From Datura wrightii (taxonomy: Eukaryota; Streptophyta; Magnoliopsida; Solanales; Solanaceae), in assembly GCA_035772735.1 (NCBI GenBank), contig JASDFA010000016.1, forward strand, positions 153,400,501 through 153,464,500: 64,000 nt of DNA, given 5' to 3'. The stretch's first letter is position 1. Each line of letters starts with the position of its first letter. Positions 1 through 10,166 of the stretch are shown here, piece by piece. The notes under the pieces were generated by a model. The model was not told the origin of the DNA. It ran no database searches and saw nothing but the letters and a program-made list of their open reading frames with translations. Made by a program: the position numbers and the translations under genes.

Positions 1-1086
1 TAATGGCCGAATTAGACACCGATTGACCACATAGTAGGCCGTGTTGACTGCTTCTGCCCAGAATGACATAGCCACACCTCCATCTATGAGTAATGTTCTA
101 GCAATGTCGGCAAGAGTTCGATTCTTCCTTTCAACTACTCCATTTTGTTGTGGAGTCCTGGGAGCAGAAAAGTTGTGACTGATTCCTTTGGCAGCACAGA
201 AAGCTTCGAATTTGGCATTTTCAAATTCAGTCCCATGATCAGACCTGATCCCTGCAATGTTGCAGTTCAGCTTTACCTGAATTTGGTTTGCAAATGACTC
301 AAAGGTGTGGAATGTTTCATCTTTAGTGCGAAGAAACATCACCCAGGTATATCTTGAATAGTCATCCACAATTACAAAGATCAGCTTCTTTCCTCCACTA
401 CTTGCAACCTTTACAGGTCCACACAGATCCATGTGTAGTAGCTCTAGGGGTCTGGAAGTGCTCACTTCCTTTTTGTTCTTGAATGCAGACCTGGTGTGTT
501 TTCCTTGAACACAAGCATCACAGATCTGACTCTGAGCAAATTTCACCTTTGGGAGTCCTCGAACCAGGTCCTTGGAAACTAGCTTGTTGAGAAGAATAGA
601 ACTTACATGTCCCAACCTTCTGTGCCACAAGGTAGCATCATCCTCCACCACGCTTAAGCAGTTAAGCCCATCTCTAGCAACTGAATCAAGATCAGCAACA
701 TACATGCTCTTGCATCTGTTTGCTGTCAAAACAACTTTTCCTGATTGAAGATCTATTACTGTACACTGGTCTGAAACGAATTTGACTTCATTTCCTTTGT
801 CGCAGATTTGTGAGACACTCAGGAGGCTGTACTTCAGTCCATTTACATAGAAGACATTTTCTATGGCATGGGCAAGTGTCTTTCCAATCTTCCCAACACC
901 AAGAATGTGTCCCTTTTTGCCATCCCCAAAGGATACTGAGCCTCCCTGATATGCCTTGAGTGAGAGAAAATTATCAACATTTCCAGTCATGTGCTTTGAG
1001 CAGCCGCTATCCATATACCATTTCCGACTGCTTTCTCTCACTCCCTCCTGCACATATAAATTATAGATTAGACTTGGGAACCCATT
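1..1086 (-). CDS. Ty1/copia pol, N-terminal part (pre-integrase and integrase core), runs off the window
   Basis: Minus-strand reading gives the start of a copia polyprotein. A Y-M-D-S-G-C-S motif near 1000 resembles the copia protease region (D-S-G). It is followed by the GAG-pre-integrase HHCC zinc-binding region (LWHRRLGH, then CDACVQGK) and the integrase core. The catalytic triad is visible: Asp at 427-429 (HMDLCGP), Asp at 238-240 (RSDHGTEF) and Glu at 130-132 (VVERKNR), which gives the family's D-35-E spacing. I saw no stop down to base 1, so this part looks intact. RT and RNase H must lie to the left, outside the window. The frame is +1 relative to gag and overlaps its last ~8 codons; it opens just after a TGA at 1087-1089. 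Expression would need a frameshift or splicing, or the offset is a simple indel. Known for the family: integrase inserts the cDNA into the genome. Confidence 0.85.
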
Positions 1087-2959
1087 TCAGCTTGAGTTCC
1101 CAGTACCGAGACAGAGGATAAATCAATTTTCTTTTGGACCACTCAGGCAGCCTGTTCTGAGACATTTTGGAACTAGGTCCCCTTGTGGTACCTAATTCTC
1201 CTTTACTAATCACCGTCTTTCTTAAGGCTGCTAGCCTAGATACACAGTTAGACTTGAGGTGTCCATTCCTTCCACAGTGTGTGCACAGCAAATTATCAGG
1301 ATTAGATCCATATTGACTGTGAGGATTATAAGGAGGACTACTTTTCTGATAACCTAACCCTTCACCGGAGTTAGATCTTTGTTCGGTTAATTTTTGTAGG
1401 ATCTGTGAAGAAGCCTTCCATTTAAGCGATTTCTCAAGCTCAGCATTCAGTTGGATCACATTTTTCTCAAGCTCAGTGTTTCTTTTCATTATTACAGTGA
1501 GCTCATCTTGTGACCTTTTCAGTTCAGCTTCAAATTCTTTTTGAGCATTTTTCATATTACTAGTCCCTCCCTTTTTAATAAAGGCATTTTTCTCATTAAC
1601 TAGCTCTTGACATTTTTCTTCTAGTTCTGCCAAACTTGAGATCAAGTTCCCCTTTTCTAGCTCAAGTTTATCTATACATTGATTCAGATTTTCCTTTTCT
1701 TTGGTAAGATCATAAAAAGAGTCAATTAACACACAAGCTAGCGACCTCAATTCTTTCCCATTATAGTCTTTTAGATTCTTTTTAATGTCAAGGAAAGTTA
1801 CCTCTTCATCTTCATCTCCATCCGAATTTGCCATGAAGGCAAACATTGAGTCAAAGGGTGAGTCATCATCCTCCACAGCCATCATAGAAGCATCTTTCAC
1901 AGCATCCTCCTTATCAGATTCATCTGAGGAGTTCCCCCAAGCAGCTAGAGCTTGCTTGACTATCTTGTCGGCTGCAGCTCTTCTTCTGAACTTGTCAGGA
2001 ACTCGGTCCTTATTTTGGGCCTTTTCGGCAGTAATTCTCAGATACTCCTTGTTATCCATCTTTTGCATCGGACAGTCCTTGATAAAGTGACCTGGTTTGC
2101 CGCATTTGTGACACAAATCATTGTAACCAGGTCCCTTGTTCAAGCTTGTCCTCCTAGGAAGGCTGCCACTGCGCCTAATCATTTTCTGAAATCTTCTTGT
2201 TAGGTAGGCCATATCTTCATCTTCTTCACTGGAGCTTGCTTGAGCTCCTTTAAGAGCTAATCCCTTGTCCTTCTTCAGCTCACTCCTGCTCTGGTCCTGC
2301 TGCCTCTTGAGCTCATAGGTTTTTAAATTGCCTATGAGTTCATCCATCGTGAGGACTTCCAGATTTCTAGCTTCAGTGATCGCATCAACTTTGCTCTCCC
2401 AAGACTTGGGGAGGACACTGAGTACCTTCCTGACCAGCCTGCTTGGCTTGATCACTTCTCCCAAACAATAGAGCTCGTTAGTGATGGATGTGAGTCTGGT
2501 ATGCATCTCTTGAATGGATTCACCTTCCCTCATGGAGAACATTTCGTATTGGGTGGTAAGCATATCCACTTTGGACTGCTTGACCTGACTGGTCCCTTCA
2601 TGAGCGGTTCTGAGACAGTCCCATATTTCCTTTGCAGTCTCACAAGCAGAGATTCGATTGTATTCATCCGGACCAATACCGCAAACAAGAAGCTTCTTCG
2701 CCTTGAAATTCTTTTCTATGAGTTTTCTGTCATTATCATCAAACTCCTTTCGGGTTTTGGGAATAGAGATGGTAGTCTCTCCTTCCTTTACAGTTTTCAT
2801 TGGCACGTAAGGTCCATCCAGTACCACATCCCACAGCTCACAATCTTCAGCCATGATGAAGTCATGCATTCTTGTTTTCCACCATCCGTAATATTGGCCA
2901 TTAAACCTGGGAGGTCTGGTAGTAGACTGTCCTTCTTCTAAATTTGGTGGTGCTGCCAT
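1061..2959 (-). CDS. gag: Ty1/copia gag polyprotein (632 aa), probably Sire/Maximus-like
   Basis: A 632-residue open frame starts at ATG 2959, about 45 bases inside the primer binding site, as expected for gag. Residues ~75-220 match the UBN2/retrotransposon gag region of copia elements (EIWDCLRTAHEG, VRKVLSVLPKSWESKV). There are two CCHC zinc knuckles, CHKCGKPGHFIKDC at 283-296 and CTHCGRNGHLKSNC at 559-572. Between them lie an acidic stretch (~345-390) and a heptad-rich coiled coil (~410-515). Gag forms the virus-like particle and the knuckles bind RNA. The large size, coiled coil and two knuckles suggest the Sire/Maximus lineage; this is inference. No internal stop is present, so this is the best-preserved coding sequence in the window. 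It ends in TAA at 1061 with pol in another frame. Confidence 0.9.
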   Translation of the reverse strand: MAAPPNLEEGQSTTRPPRFNGQYYGWWKTRMHDFIMAEDCELWDVVLDGPYVPMKTVKEGETTISIPKTRKEFDDNDRKLIEKNFKAKKLLVCGIGPDEYNRISACETAKEIWDCLRTAHEGTSQVKQSKVDMLTTQYEMFSMREGESIQEMHTRLTSITNELYCLGEVIKPSRLVRKVLSVLPKSWESKVDAITEARNLEVLTMDELIGNLKTYELKRQQDQSRSELKKDKGLALKGAQASSSEEDEDMAYLTRRFQKMIRRSGSLPRRTSLNKGPGYNDLCHKCGKPGHFIKDCPMQKMDNKEYLRITAEKAQNKDRVPDKFRRRAAADKIVKQALAAWGNSSDESDKEDAVKDASMMAVEDDDSPFDSMFAFMANSDGDEDEEVTFLDIKKNLKDYNGKELRSLACVLIDSFYDLTKEKENLNQCIDKLELEKGNLISSLAELEEKCQELVNEKNAFIKKGGTSNMKNAQKEFEAELKRSQDELTVIMKRNTELEKNVIQLNAELEKSLKWKASSQILQKLTEQRSNSGEGLGYQKSSPPYNPHSQYGSNPDNLLCTHCGRNGHLKSNCVSRLAALRKTVISKGELGTTRGPSSKMSQNRLPEWSKRKLIYPLSRYWELKLKWVPKSNL

Positions 2960-3004
2960 ATTTTACAGGAGTCTTTCTAGGTGTTAACCTTTTAGAAAGC
3001 ACCT

Positions 3005-3016
3005 GCTCTGATACCA
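3005..3016 (-). other. Primer binding site of the copia element
   Basis: On the minus strand this reads TGGTATCAGAGC, the complement of the 3' end of plant initiator tRNA-Met. It lies two bases inside the LTR end at 3019, the normal place for priming minus-strand cDNA, and fixes the element as minus-oriented. Confidence 0.9.
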
Positions 3017-3018
3017 AT

Positions 3019-3953
3019 TGTTGAGTTATATGGGTCGACCACCTTACTCAGGACCAGATCCCTCTATCAGGTTACACAGAGGCAGAGACACATGCACACG
3101 AAAATACAACTGTAAGAGGAAGACACACGATGTTTTTACGTGGAAAACTTCCTTGCTCACTGGAAGTAAAAAACCACGACCTACCTCGTAGGATTTCTCA
3201 AACTTCACTACTAGATCTGAGCAACAAAAGTTACAAAACCTAGTACACAACTAAGAGGTTAACCTCCTAACCTCCCACTTGTAATACCCCTATTACAAGA
3301 CTTCAATATTCTCTACTTCAGCTAAAACTCAACTGAAATACAAGGCTAACTCTAGCCAAAATGTCTACTAGCTCTAGCAGACCAAAACGAGAAAAACAAC
3401 TCTTGAAAAACAAGAAAATAAAACTTGTACAAAAGACAAGGTTTCTGTTTTTGCAGTGCACTTCTTCTCCTTCAATGGCAGCCTCAAAAACTTGAGTTCT
3501 TTTTCTTCGATTCTAGCTCAGGAACAAAGAAACAATGGCTGCCTTTTTCAGAGAGAAGAATAAGCCTATTTTCAGATTTATATTTTTCTGAATGATTTCT
3601 CTCGATGGAAAGAGTTGTTGGGTTCTATCCTTTATATCTTTCCAGCTTGCTTTTATCCACATGGGTAAAAGGAGAGAGTATTGATGATACCCACTAGCCA
3701 CATGGGTAAAAGGAGAGAGTAGTAATGATACCCACTAGAAAGCTCTCTTTTTGGTCAAGCACATGTGACCAACTTGGCCTAGGATGCTGCTATGATTCCA
3801 TGCTGCGCTGCTGCGCACTACTGCTCTCACCAACTGACAACCAAAGAAGCAAACTTTCCAACTGTAAAGTCTTTTCCCGTCCAGCTCAAAAGTGAGTCAC
3901 ACCAGCACAAGGGATCAGGTCCCTCTATGAGGTTGTCATCATCAAAACCAACA
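3019..3953 (-). mobile_element. 5' LTR of the Ty1/copia element (935 bp)
   Basis: On the minus strand the LTR starts TGTTGGTTTTGATG at 3953 and ends CTCAACA at 3019, giving the TG...CA ends of an LTR next to the primer binding site. The other LTR is beyond the left edge, so the target duplication cannot be confirmed; the five bases outside this LTR are ATCTA (3954-3958). The short imperfect direct repeat at about 3660-3740 (CCACATGGGTAAAAGGAGAGAGTA twice, ~42 bases apart) lies inside the LTR. The open frames here are not convincing as genes. Confidence 0.85.
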
Positions 3954-4033
3954 ATCTAACAAAAACAAAAAACTACATTCATCCAAAGTCAAACCTAAGC
4001 GGAATCTTGAACATTTTTTACCATTTAACTTAC
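3954..4033. other. Unassigned AT-rich spacer
   Basis: Short AT-rich sequence between the copia LTR and the MITE-like element. I see no motif or coding signal. Confidence 0.4.
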
Positions 4034-4960
4034 GGGTGGATGTTCCATTTTTTAATTTTTGATATTTTGTTAGTATGTACTAAATATCGAATCAAACTAA
4101 TTCGGTCTAATTTGATTTAATTCGGTTCAGTTTAATTTTTTTAGTATGAGTTTAATTAGTAGATTATTTTTTCATTTATAAAATGAGCTATTTTTTTTAA
4201 CTAAAAATGAGTTACTTGATTTTTTTCTAATTCAAAGTAAATTATATTAAATTTTGTATTTCAAAATTTAATTCAAACTAAGCTAAATTTGAAGTAAAAA
4301 ATATAAGTAAGCTTTTTAAAAATTTTTTGCAGATTCTTGGTAGGATTAATTGATTTACATTTTTTAGCAGATATATAGCATGACATGATAAATTTTCTTA
4401 TTTGCTTAATATATTTATAACTAACCCTATAAAAAATTAAGAGTCTTTAAATAAATGTTATATATTTTATCTCTCTTTCAAAGTATATTAGTAATCATAG
4501 GAATTTTCTTAACATGCTAAACTATTATAAAACTTGCTATTTGAGAAAAACTTAAATAATTTTGTCAAGTATATAAATAATTCTCTAAATGAGCTTTGCG
4601 ACTGGGTTGAGTGTAGTATTTTTACTTTTTAAAAAATTAAGTCATAATTTTAGTTTTATTTTTAAAAAAAATTATACTTATCAAACCACGCTCTCAGGGA
4701 TTGTTTCAATCCATACAGGGCTTTCTTCAATCGATATACTGTATGTGACTCCTCTTTCATTCCATATCTGAGTGTTATCTCTATATACACCTCCTCATGC
4801 GAGTCTAAAATTTTGATTAAACCAAAAAATTGATAAACTGGTATTCTAAAATTGAAAATCGAATTGAGTACCGAAGTTTTTAAAAAAATAGAATCAAAAC
4901 TAAATTAAAAAATCAAATTAGTTTCGGTTCGATCCGATTTTTCGATATTTATATCCACCC
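4034..4960. repeat. MITE-like element with short terminal inverted repeats
   Basis: The left end begins GGGTGGAT (4034) and the right end finishes ATCCACCC (4960). Further in, both ends carry related inverted AT-rich text built from 'ATTCGGTTC' and 'CGGTTCGATCCG' words. This layout and the GGGGTGGAT-type tip resemble hAT-like miniature elements common in plants. I found no clear target duplication, so the element type is tentative. It holds a fragment of copia reverse transcriptase (4681-4804). The rest is low-complexity A/T with no coding signal. Confidence 0.4.
4681..4804 (-). pseudogene. Fragment of a Ty1/copia reverse transcriptase (~41 codons)
   Basis: The minus strand reads without a stop through a text containing EEVYIEI, GMKEESHTVYRLKKAL and YGLKQSLRAWF. 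This is the highly conserved copia RT segment whose consensus is VY(R/K)LKKALYGLKQSPRAW. It is only ~41 codons and is flanked on both sides by non-coding A/T sequence, so it is a relic and not part of the copia element at 1-3953. It may have been captured by the surrounding MITE-like element or left from an older copy. Confidence 0.75.
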
Positions 4961-5035
4961 CTAGTTGAGTTACACTTTTGATTTGTGTTAAGAGGGTTCA
5001 ACATTTAATATATACACCTAAAACAAACTTTGACC

Positions 5036-5720
5036 CCATGTAATTTGATTACCTGCAGATTTTGATAGGGATAATATAGTAAAATCCCCATGTAATTTGA
5101 TTACCTATGGATTTACCTGCAAAATGAAATTCATTGGAAAAACCTTCGTAGGTAACTATTTTCTGTGGATTTGGATAATCCCTAGGTAATGTACCTACTG
5201 AATGAAAATCCGCACATACATTATTTGCGGATTTTTCTGCGATAACTATCAAAAATTGGTAAGAATTTGTTGGCAAAAACTCATGTAAAAAGAAACTTTC
5301 TTGCGGATTTTTGTAGGAACATTTTGCAAGTAATTCCCCATGAAGATCTCCGGGTAAATCCGTAGGAAGTTCAGAGATGAAAATTTGCGAACAAAAGGAA
5401 ATTTCTCGCAAATATTATTGAAAAAGATCCGCAAGATAATTCCTATGAAAAGCCCTAAGTAAGAACGCAAGAACAAATTATCGCAAGAAAATTTCCATGA
5501 AAAATTTGTATATGCATTCCCATGAAAATTCCCAAGTAATAATACACATGTAAATCGCTAGATAAATTTTATAGTTAGATAAAAAATAATTTGAAAACCC
5601 CAGAATAATCCCTACGTAACATTTTTCAGAGAAAAATCTCTATGTAATATCCGCATAAAATTCCCCATGTAATTTTTTTTGCAGGTAAATCCCTACACAA
5701 AATTGATGCAATTCAAAATA
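5036..5720. repeat. Left subterminal repeat region of the CACTA element
   Basis: A non-coding stretch made of degenerate short units in both orientations: CCCCATGTAATTTGATTACC (twice), GGATTTACCTGCA, GGATTTTTGTAGG, GCGGATTTTTCTGCG, CCCCATGAAGATC, GCAGGTAAATCCCTA. Such arrays bind the TNPA-type protein in En/Spm. The same words recur at 37200-37783. Several apparent reading frames here arise from the repeats and are not genes. Confidence 0.75.
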
Positions 5721-6009
5721 TTTTTCTATAAAATTCGAAAGTAATTTATACATTTTTAAAATGCTATTTTTATTTAATTCTACATTATATTCTATACAAT
5801 TCAACACGGTATCTATCATATTCATCCTTATCTTTTAAGGACATCATTCTGCACAAGTCTAATATAAATCATTATAACCAAGAAAAAACATAATTCATAA
5901 CATCCATATCAATATTGCATAACTCTTAAATGGACAAAAAAAATAATCTATCTCAAATTTGAATCCTAAAATAATGCTGTGAACTATCGCAATCCTAAAT
6001 GCAGTCACT

Positions 6010-6487
6010 TTAATTCACGTTATCAGGGTCACTTTCATTCAAGTTATCTGGGTCTGAATCACTTTCATCCACATTATTAGAGTCATCACCACTTTCATTC
6101 TCATAACCTTAATTGTCTTCTTGAGATGATCGCTCATTTGAAGATGATGCGTTTGTATACATGCTTCCTCAATAAGTCTAATTCCTTCCTCATCCTCGTA
6201 TTTTTTATGTCGCTCTTCCTGCAAGTCTTCAACTGAGCATATAAGTCAACATTGGAAGCATGTCCCCCGAGATTTAATCATCTCATCAATTTCTCCCAGT
6301 AAAGTTGATGTTGATTGCTTAAGTGTCTTTACAGATCGACCTAAAGAGCCAAGACCTGTAACTCTTCCTTTGTTCTTTCCACCAATAAATTGCATCCAAA
6401 TATCCATTTCACTTAATTGAGAAGGTTGACTAGCTGAATTAGTGTCTTCTTCAGCAACTAATACACTTTGAGAGCTGATAATTCTTG
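6010..6487 (-). pseudogene. CACTA Transposase_24-type gene, last exon
   Basis: The minus strand gives a short motif close to DIWMQFIGGKNKGRVTGLGS, followed by LGRSVK. This is the hallmark of the C-terminal half of plant Ptta/En/Spm Transposase_24 (TNP1/TNPA-like) proteins. Then comes a charged helix (LQEERHKKYEDEEGIRLIEEA) and an acidic Ser/Asn/Asp tail ending at TAA 6010-6012. A stop in the middle of the motif region and a TAA just before the acidic tail break the frame. The exon begins after an AG acceptor near 6487. Its upstream exons now lie about 22.7 kb away (29192-30775), because elements A and B landed in the intron between. In En/Spm the TNPA-type protein binds subterminal repeats; that role here is inferred from family and position. 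Confidence 0.75.
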
Positions 6488-7064
6488 TTTCTTTCTTTCA
6501 AAATTATTACGCATCAAAACAGGTCATTTTAGACCACATATAAAACCAATAGAACATATATTATTAGTGAAAGTCATACTAGATTCTAGTGTCAAATGTA
6601 AGCAGAATAAGCAAAACTTGAATAACATAATATAAAATTAAGCTAATACCCTTAAAAAATATCTAGAAAAAAAAATAAACAAGAAATAAAGCTAACTTTT
6701 GCATTTGGAGTTACAAAATAAAACTGTGATGTTAATATTTCTCTTATATAAGAAGAAAAAAATTTGTCCTGCTTCATCGTTTTGCTCTAGTATTATTTGA
6801 CAGTGCACTAGTATTATTTGCTATACTAATTATAACTTGATAGTGCACTAGTAAAAAATTATATTTATAACTTTGCTATGCCTCATAATTATGCAGTTCA
6901 TAGTTATGCACTAGTATTATTTGACAGTGCACTAGTAAAAAGTCATAGTTATAACTTTTATTATGCTTCATAGTTCGACAGTGCACTAGTATTATTTACT
7001 TCTTACTCAAGTTTCTCTATTTTATGATGCCTCTTTCAAATATATTTATAATTTTGATCCTTAT
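6488..7064 (-). other. CACTA gene intron, left part, with short tandem-like repeats
   Basis: Non-coding A/T-rich intron sequence. From about 6785 to 6995 the phrase ACTAGTATTATTTGACAGTG and its partner GACAGTGCACTAGT recur about four times, interspersed with CATAGTTATAACTTT. These look like local duplications of a ~60-100 base unit. I see no gene. CTTAT at 7060-7064 is one copy of the target duplication of element A. Confidence 0.6.
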
Positions 7065-9532
7065 TGTCATGACCCGGACCTAGACCCGGATCGTAACATG
7101 GGATAAGGAGTCCCGAGAGACTCCAAATTGACCCATGACATAAGCATACATCTAACTTCATATCACTTAAGGCGGAATACTGAACATAGGATATAGCAGA
7201 AATATAAATGTAACATAACATAGCATGACAAGCAAAAAGTACTAGACATACATATCAGCTGAGTACTACAAACTGTCTAAAAGCCTCTATCATATCAGAT
7301 GGGTTGATGGGACAACATCCCCAACTAACCCGGCAAAACTGGAAAAAAATCAAGGTCTAAAAATATGGCCCTCGGAACATGAGGACTCACCACAAGGGCT
7401 GATAGCTAACTCTGAATGGACTACTGACCGGGATGCGCCTAAGAGTTGGGTCCTGTATAATGAAACGATACAACACAGAAAGTACGTGGAAAGTACTAAC
7501 TATGCAAGGTAAGTAAAACGGACATTTAAAATATATAAAAACTCATAAATGATCATAAGAGTAGGACAACATGCTCATAACATAAATATCGTACTATAAC
7601 ATAAGACTCAAGGTTTTCAAAATATTCGTAATACAATCGTAATCATAATCATAAGAGAAAAGCTTTATTGAACATGAATTGAGCCAATATACATAATCAT
7701 AAACATGCATAAATCACGAGGAACAGTGGGAGATTCTCTTAATCGACATACCTTATAAGAGCACACATGAAGTCCGATTTGTAAACCTAGTCGGGAGGCC
7801 GTTCGTACCTTGCCAAGAGTAGAACTATGAAAGACGTGATCACACATGAGAAGGGCCATTTGGGCCAAGGACAGGCACAAAAGAGGTCCCAACATACCTA
7901 CGGTGGCACGTAATTTATGAGATTCGGGGCAAAACCTGGGCCCCGAACCTACTCGATGTTCGATACTACTCCCAAAACATATATAGTGCTCATAGTATAA
8001 TATGCATGAGTTCATAGGCTAGTTAAATCATGATAATCAAAAACATACTTATAAATACATGAACTAGCCATGAAACAAGGCCCGTGAGTCGGCCAAAACA
8101 TAATTCATAAATCATAGGTTTCATGCATACTTGTAGATCATACATATAACTTGAAAATAATTAAATCATAATGGGTATTTGAATAAATTCATATTTAGAA
8201 TCATAAATCATGTTGGGCTTGTAAATAACAACAATTGAAGCATAGATCATAAATTGATTTATCATAGATCATGCATAATTAGGCTTAATTTGGTAGAAAA
8301 CAAAATCAATAATTCTAAAAGTAAAATAATTGTAAAATCTGATCAAAATCCACAAAATATAATATAAACCATAAATCATAATAGCCCATTATCAAATCAT
8401 AAAATTTTCACAAGAATTGAATTAAAACCCCATTAGATTTTTGATAGAATTTTCATAAATTAATAGAGAATGGGCATGGGTGTGAACAGAAACACTCATT
8501 TGTAACCCTTCATATGTGGGTTGATGATCCATTGACTTTCCTTGAAGAGTACAAGAAGGTTTGAAGAGGTTGAAGAAAAACCCTAGCTCCTTTCTTGAGA
8601 GAAAATCTAATTATTGATTTTTCGGAGAGGGTAAGGATCTCTGCTAGGTTAATCCCTTTAATCTGACCTTAAGGAAGCCCAAAACAACGTTATTTAGGAG
8701 TTAAAAACATAGAAGTTTTCCATAATACCCCCAAAATATCAAAAAAAGACCTGGAATTGGCAGTTCCAACGACCAACAGGACGGGTCGTTGGTTGCTACA
8801 ATGGCCCGTTCTGAGGTCTGTTATTACCTGTTGCTGCTGCACTAAACTGCTCATAAGTTTTTACTCCAAACTCCGATTGATGCAAGATCAGATGCGTTGG
8901 AAAGAAGATTTCAAGGGCTTCAATTTGAGGTACTGAATCATCCAAAAATATTTTGTAAAATGAGGGCTATGGTCGTTTAAAATTGACCCTTGTGAGAACT
9001 TATACGAACACTCAATCGGTAAAGAGGCTCTCAAATCAACTTTGTTCTAGATTCCTTATGAACATAATTTGCATGTAATGCACTTATTATACTTAGAAAT
9101 TGATCTTAACACCTTATTTACATAAATTCACCGGCTCGGGTCTATCCATATACTTAGAACAGTTCCGTACTTAGTCCGAGATTTTCAACAAACAAGCAGA
9201 ACCAATGACCCATCCAACGGGCCGTGGTAAAAAACAACGAACCGTTGGTCCGTTCGTTGGTTTCCCCCATTCTTCCTTCTAAATTCTCTTAATATGCTTC
9301 ATCGACCATAAATAATGACCCGTTCAATCAAGTCACGGTCCGTACAATCCCCTTGTGGATTTTGAAAAAATTTCTGACAGCTTTCTGGTAATGAAACAAT
9401 GAGCACTTCCAACGACCCATTAAACCCTACAACGAATCGTACTAAGGTTCGTCGTTTGGTTCTGGTATTGTTTTCTTGTTGTTTTCTGTTGTAAGCCTCG
9501 GTTCCGACCTAGAAAATATTTGGGGTGTTACA
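7065..9532 (-). repeat. 3' LTR of element A
   Basis: Read on the minus strand it starts TGTAACACCCC at 9532 and ends GGGTCATGACA at 7065. Outside the start lies a purine tract (AAGGGGGAGATAA on the minus strand, ~9533-9547), the polypurine primer for plus-strand synthesis. The U3 part (about 8750-9480) is rich in short CpG-containing words (AACGACCC, ACGGGTCGTT), including a perfect 9-bp inverted pair CCAACGACC (8766-8774) and GGTCGTTGG (8784-8792). No genes; reading frames in the LTR are chance. Confidence 0.9.
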
Positions 9533-9779
9533 TTATCTCCCCCTTGGGAACATTTGTCCTTGAATGTAGATTAAGCATATTGAAAGGCTAAGGAAGGTAC
9601 TGCAATCCCAAAAACTAAACAATTGAAGTTGAAAACTGATGGAGTGACCGACTCGGGACTGAGATTCCTGATTGAATTGAATTCATGAAATATACGTGCA
9701 TGCTAAGACATGAAAGAAACTGAGAGACATGAACTTGACATGAAACTGAATAGAGCACTAAGGAGGAAACTGATACCTT

Positions 9780-10165
9780 AAGTTAGAACTGAGTCGGAAG
9801 GGAAAAGATACGAGTTCTCAGCCATTCTATATACTTCGACCTCCCACGTAGCTCCCTCAATAAGATGATTTCTCCACAGAACCTTCACCAAGGCTGCTTC
9901 CTCATTTCTCAACTTAAGAACCTGATGATCAAGGACCTCGGTTGATACCTCCTCCTAGGTAAGGTTGTCCTTCACCCAAATGTCCTCTACCGAAATCAGT
10001 AAAGATGGATCTCCGGTGCATTTCTTCAACAAGGACACATGAAACACCGAAGCTAACTCCGATGGTAGCTCCAACTCATAGGCCACCTTTCCAACACGTC
10101 TCACACTCCTAAAAAAATGGCCCAACATAATAGGGACTAAGCTTCCCCTTCCTTCCGATCCTCAA
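9780..10165 (-). pseudogene. Element A pol remnant: integrase C-terminus and chromodomain
   Basis: With several frame changes the minus strand gives traces of KGKLSP, YELELPSEL, FHVSLLKKC and VKVLWRNHLIEGATWEVE. The order matches the integrase C-terminal region and chromodomain of chromoviruses, as seen better in element E at 43250-43681. Stops and frameshifts are frequent. It breaks off at about 10166, where LTR fragment F begins. In active relatives the chromodomain directs integration into heterochromatin. Confidence 0.75.
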
Positions 10166-10166
10166 G

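Noticed and set aside
5049..5825. Several open frames in the CACTA left end
   Set aside because: They are made of degenerate subterminal repeat units and have no protein similarity that I can recognise.
6785..6995. Possible CRISPR-like or satellite array
   Set aside because: Units are few, unequal in spacing and AT-rich; they look like local duplications in an intron of a plant transposon.
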